Positions 11,753-11,866 of a stretch of 11,866 nucleotides of DNA are shown here, one piece after another (position 1 is the first letter of the stretch; every line of letters begins with the position of its first letter). Origin of the DNA: an uncultured Lysobacteraceae bacterium (GTDB lineage Bacteria; Pseudomonadota; Gammaproteobacteria; Xanthomonadales; Xanthomonadaceae); contig CALCNV010000090.1 of assembly GCA_937897645.1 (NCBI GenBank), forward strand, positions 1 to 11,866. Direction: 5' to 3'. Below the pieces are notes generated by a model that did no database searches, was not told where the DNA came from, and worked only from the letters and a program-made list of their open reading frames with translations. The position numbers were made by a program, and so were the translations under genes.

Positions 11753-11761
11753 GCGCGCGGC

Positions 11762-11866
11762 GGAGTCGGCCAGGCAGTCGCGTCATTCGCAATCACTTCG
11801 GTGAAAGCGGGTGCCGAGGAAAGTCCGGGCTCCACAGGGCACGGTGCCAGGTAACGCCTGGGCGGC
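11762..11866 (+). ncRNA. rnpB: RNase P RNA (class A), 5' part, cut by window end
   Basis: This is the catalytic RNA that removes 5' leaders from pre-tRNAs together with the RnpA protein. The 5' segment CCAGGCAGTCGC (11770-11781) corresponds to E. coli CCAGACAGTCGC. A TCAC-TTCG-GTGA hairpin (11793-11804) lies in the P3 region. The near-invariant conserved region I, GAGGAAAGTCCGGGCTCC, is at 11816-11833. It is followed by ACAGGGC and by CCAGG-TAACG-CCTGG (11847-11861), the P8/P9 region. The rest of the RNA lies beyond the window. In relatives it is often followed by the mraZ/division cluster. Confidence 0.96.

Noticed and set aside
11597..11854. A short plus-strand frame running to near the window end
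   Set aside because: It overlaps the conserved RNase P RNA and has no coding signal.
1..11866. CRISPR arrays, tRNA genes, transposase or integrase genes
   Set aside because: No spaced direct repeats, no tRNA-like cloverleaf and no transposase or recombinase motif were seen in any frame read. The repeats present are short inverted elements without their own enzyme.

Overview
The window looks like chromosomal DNA from a GC-rich gammaproteobacterium, most likely of the Xanthomonadaceae/Lysobacteraceae. The reasons are the gene order ribB-ribH-nusB-thiL, an rsmI/lpoA/yraN cluster close to rnpB, a RibB whose GTP cyclohydrolase II half has decayed, and abundant REPIN-type inverted repeats with GTRGGAGCG ends. 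The family is inferred from these features, not from a database search.

Layout: (1) 1-2659, plus strand: the 3' end of ribB, then ribH, nusB (ATGA overlap with ribH) and thiL. These cover riboflavin synthesis, transcription antitermination and thiamine diphosphate formation. A palindromic element lies after ribB, a perfect REPIN lies between nusB and thiL, and two nested REPINs follow thiL. (2) 2878-7279, plus strand: an accessory cassette of three co-directional genes. They are a SLOG-like nucleotide-sensor domain fused to four membrane helices, a TIR domain with a membrane anchor and a long helical-repeat array with a near-exact 48-residue period, and a small beta-rich protein that I do not recognise. 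The block sits between the nested REPINs and a strong hairpin. (3) 7327-9648, minus strand: lpoA, yraN and a YdjM-type membrane metal-dependent hydrolase, tightly packed. (4) 9742-10566, plus strand: rsmI, divergent from lpoA. (5) 10677-11597, minus strand: a dienelactone-hydrolase-like alpha/beta hydrolase. (6) 11762 to the window end, plus strand: the 5' part of RNase P RNA, with a recognisable promoter.

The most interesting part is the cassette. In Thoeris antiphage defence, a TIR protein makes a cyclic ADP-ribose-type signal that a SLOG domain senses. Here a TIR protein with the expected catalytic glutamate lies next to a SLOG-like domain wired to membrane helices resembling the SLATT class of predicted pore-forming effectors. 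A TIR-to-SLOG-to-membrane signalling or defence system is a reasonable hypothesis. Each domain family is known in general, but I cannot say whether this exact three-gene arrangement has been described. Nothing in the sequence proves immunity, and the role of the third gene is open.
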